From the NCBI GenBank assembly GCA_015065925.1, contig SVPL01000027.1, positions 1 to 34,595 of the forward strand: 34,595 bases of DNA. The letters are read 5' to 3'. The notes under the pieces were generated by a model. It did not search any database. It had not been told where the DNA came from and worked only from the letters and a program-made list of their open reading frames with translations. This document shows positions 33,106-34,595 of the stretch, one piece after another. The stretch comes from Oscillospiraceae bacterium. Lineage in GTDB: Bacteria > Bacillota > Clostridia > Oscillospirales > Acutalibacteraceae. The position numbers were made by a program, and so were the translations under genes. Each line of letters starts with the position of its first letter. Positions within the stretch are counted from its first letter, which is position 1.

Positions 33106-34086
33106 ATGAAACGAATAGCTTTTTTTGATACCAAGCCCTATGATAAAATATGGTTTGATGAGTATAATAACGGCAGATACGAAATTGTTTATTTTGAAGG
33201 CAAGCTAAACCGCTACACGGTGGGAATTACGGCGGGCTTTGACGGGGTTTGCGGATTTGTAAATGATGATATTAACGCCGATGTTATAAACTCTTTAGTA
33301 GAAAATAATGTAAAAATTCTTGCAATGCGCTCGGCAGGCTACAGTAATGTAGATTTAAAAGCGGCAAAGGGAAGGCTTCCTGTTGTGCGCGTGCCTGCAT
33401 ATTCCCCCTACGCGGTAGCCGAGCACGCAATGGGACTTTTACTCACCGTAAACCGCAAGCTGGCAAGGGCGGTAACCCGAACAAGGGATTTTAACTTTAG
33501 CATTGCGGGACTTATGGGTGTAGACCTTCACGGCAAAACGGTAGGCGTTATAGGAACGGGTACAATTGGCAGAGTTTTTATAGATATATGCAAAGGCTTT
33601 GGAATGAAGGTGATTGCCTACGACCCCTACCCCGCCCAAAATATTGGGGTTGATTATGTCCCCCTGACCGAGCTTTTTAAACAAAGCGATGTAATATCCC
33701 TTCACTGTCCACTTACCGAAAGCTCCTATCACCTTTTGAACAAAGAGGCTTTTGAGCTTATGAAAAAGGGTGTGTTTATAGTAAATACCTCCCGTGGAGC
33801 CTTGGTTGATTCCGACGCCCTTTTGGATGCCCTTAAAAGTGAAAAGGTGCGCGGCGCCGCATTGGATGTTTATGAGGAGGAAACCGATTTGTTTTTTGAG
33901 GATATGTCGGGCACCATAATTAAGGACGATACCCTTTCCCTTTTAATAAGCAATCCCAATGTTGTTTTAACCTCACATCAGGCATTTTTAACCGAGGAGG
34001 CATTGGAAGCAATTGCCAAGATAACCCTTAAAAACTTTGACGATTTCTTTGCAGGCAACCCCCTTGAAAATGAAGTAAAACGGTAA
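33106..34086 (+). CDS. ldhA: D-lactate dehydrogenase / D-2-hydroxyacid dehydrogenase
   Basis: 326 residues; CAGGAGT precedes the ATG. The NAD-binding domain contains GKTVGVIGTGTIGR (GxGxxG, about 144-157) and the acidic residue after it in YDPYP. Catalytic residues: Arg in VNTSRGALVD (about 230-238), a Glu in the EEETDLFFED region and His in VLTSHQAFLTEEAL (about 293-306). The EETDLFFEDMSG segment is characteristic of the fermentative LdhA subgroup. It reduces pyruvate to D-lactate with NADH in the cytoplasm. It is a single-gene unit, divergent from the phage block; a terminator-like hairpin is 340 bases downstream. Confidence 0.93.
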   Translation: MKRIAFFDTKPYDKIWFDEYNNGRYEIVYFEGKLNRYTVGITAGFDGVCGFVNDDINADVINSLVENNVKILAMRSAGYSNVDLKAAKGRLPVVRVPAYSPYAVAEHAMGLLLTVNRKLARAVTRTRDFNFSIAGLMGVDLHGKTVGVIGTGTIGRVFIDICKGFGMKVIAYDPYPAQNIGVDYVPLTELFKQSDVISLHCPLTESSYHLLNKEAFELMKKGVFIVNTSRGALVDSDALLDALKSEKVRGAALDVYEEETDLFFEDMSGTIIKDDTLSLLISNPNVVLTSHQAFLTEEALEAIAKITLKNFDDFFAGNPLENEVKR

Positions 34087-34112
34087 TATGTTTGTGTGTA
34101 AAAAACAAATGT

Positions 34113-34358
34113 CCGATAAATCTGGGTTTGAACGCTAGGCGTTTTTATTGCGGGATGGTTTTATGCAATTGGCTTAGTCTCGTTCCGCGCCCGGAAAGTC
34201 ACAGGTAAATTGGGGTTTGAAGATGAAATTGTATTAAACAGATGTAGGAAACGGCCAGCGTGCCGTTCCTAAAAAATGTGGTAATTATACGGAACAACAC
34301 ATTGGTTGTTCCCTACGCGTTTGAAAGGCGTTTCGCCTTTCAAACTACAATTTATCGG
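34113..34358. repeat. Interspersed palindromic repeat, copy C
   Basis: Bounded by CCGATAAA (34,113-34,120) and TTTATCGG (34,351-34,358). It contains the 73-base core 34,244-34,316 and then the same GTTTGAAAGG/CCTTTCAAAC hairpin as copy B. The right-hand flank TTAAATAATTAATTTTCAAT is shared with copy A. It occupies the gap after ldhA; no gene is seen from 34,087 to the end of the window. Confidence 0.8.
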
Positions 34359-34430
34359 TTAAATAATTAATTTTCAATTTTCAATTTGCGAAACGCCACG
34401 CGTTTCAAATTAAACAATAAAAACTTAAAA

Positions 34431-34465
34431 ATGGGGAAGAAATGAAAAATCCATTTCTTCCCCAT
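34431..34465. terminator. Long-stem terminator-like hairpin, downstream of ldhA
   Basis: ATGGGGAAGAAATG (34,431-34,444) pairs perfectly with CATTTCTTCCCCAT (34,452-34,465), followed by TCATTTTTGG. The preceding TAAACAATAAAAACTTAAAA is also found before the hairpin at 13,129. It closes the intergenic region. The remaining 130 bases of the window are AT-rich with no recognised feature. Confidence 0.7.
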
Positions 34466-34595
34466 TCATTTTTGGCTCTATAATAAATGTTGGGGTAACC
34501 AAGTAGAGCCTACGAAGAAAAATTAAAAATAAAATAAAAAAAGTAGAGCATATTTGGCAAAAATCCGTTAAAATGGAATTGACTAGAAACCATGA

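Overview
The window looks like a chromosomal segment of a gut-type Clostridia bacterium (Bacillota, probably an uncultured Oscillospirales or Ruminococcaceae relative). This is inferred from moderately low GC, strong AGGAGG-type ribosome binding sites, TTGNNN-17-TATAAT promoters, and the genes for RNase Y, DUF421/DUF4363, a NifS/NifU pair and a Re/Si-type citrate synthase. No rRNA, tRNA or CRISPR array was seen.

Left part (1-13,063). A secreted protein with repeated carbohydrate-binding-like modules (3' end outside the window) and an AraC-type regulator are on the minus strand. Divergent from the regulator is a compact nine-gene plus-strand operon. In order it encodes an L-fucose/arabinose-isomerase-like protein, an FAD-linked oxidase, a GlcF/HdrD-like iron-sulfur protein, a class II aldolase, a PfkB sugar kinase, an IolB-type isomerase, a type I phosphomannose-isomerase-like protein, an FGGY kinase and a single-chain EtfB-EtfA fusion. 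This is the most interesting system in the window. It looks like a self-contained sugar or sugar-acid catabolic route with its own flavin/Fe-S/ETF oxidation module and a lower half resembling inositol catabolism (isomerase, kinase, aldolase). The upper inositol genes and any transporter are absent. The substrate is unknown.

Middle part (13,100-27,180). Mostly housekeeping genes: rny (RNase Y) with a long leader, deoD, citrate synthase, a Na/Pi cotransporter-PhoU protein, an operon of metallo-hydrolase, CE15-like esterase and MATE transporter, a DUF421/DUF4363 pair, nifS-nifU, and mntP with a TTG start.

Right part (27,215-34,595). A six-gene minus-strand block of phage structural genes: scaffold, N4-gp56-type major capsid, a small protein, a baseplate/fibre-like protein, a connector-like protein and a large tail protein. 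It has its own promoter and a large 5' leader hairpin but no terminase, portal, integrase or lysis genes. A D-lactate dehydrogenase gene follows on the plus strand.

Three copies of an interspersed nested-palindrome repeat (73-base core) lie in the intergenic gaps near 19.7, 26.5 and 34.3 kb. Two of them bracket the mntP-phage block-ldh segment in direct orientation. Related long-stem terminators recur near 13.1, 19.5 and 34.4 kb.
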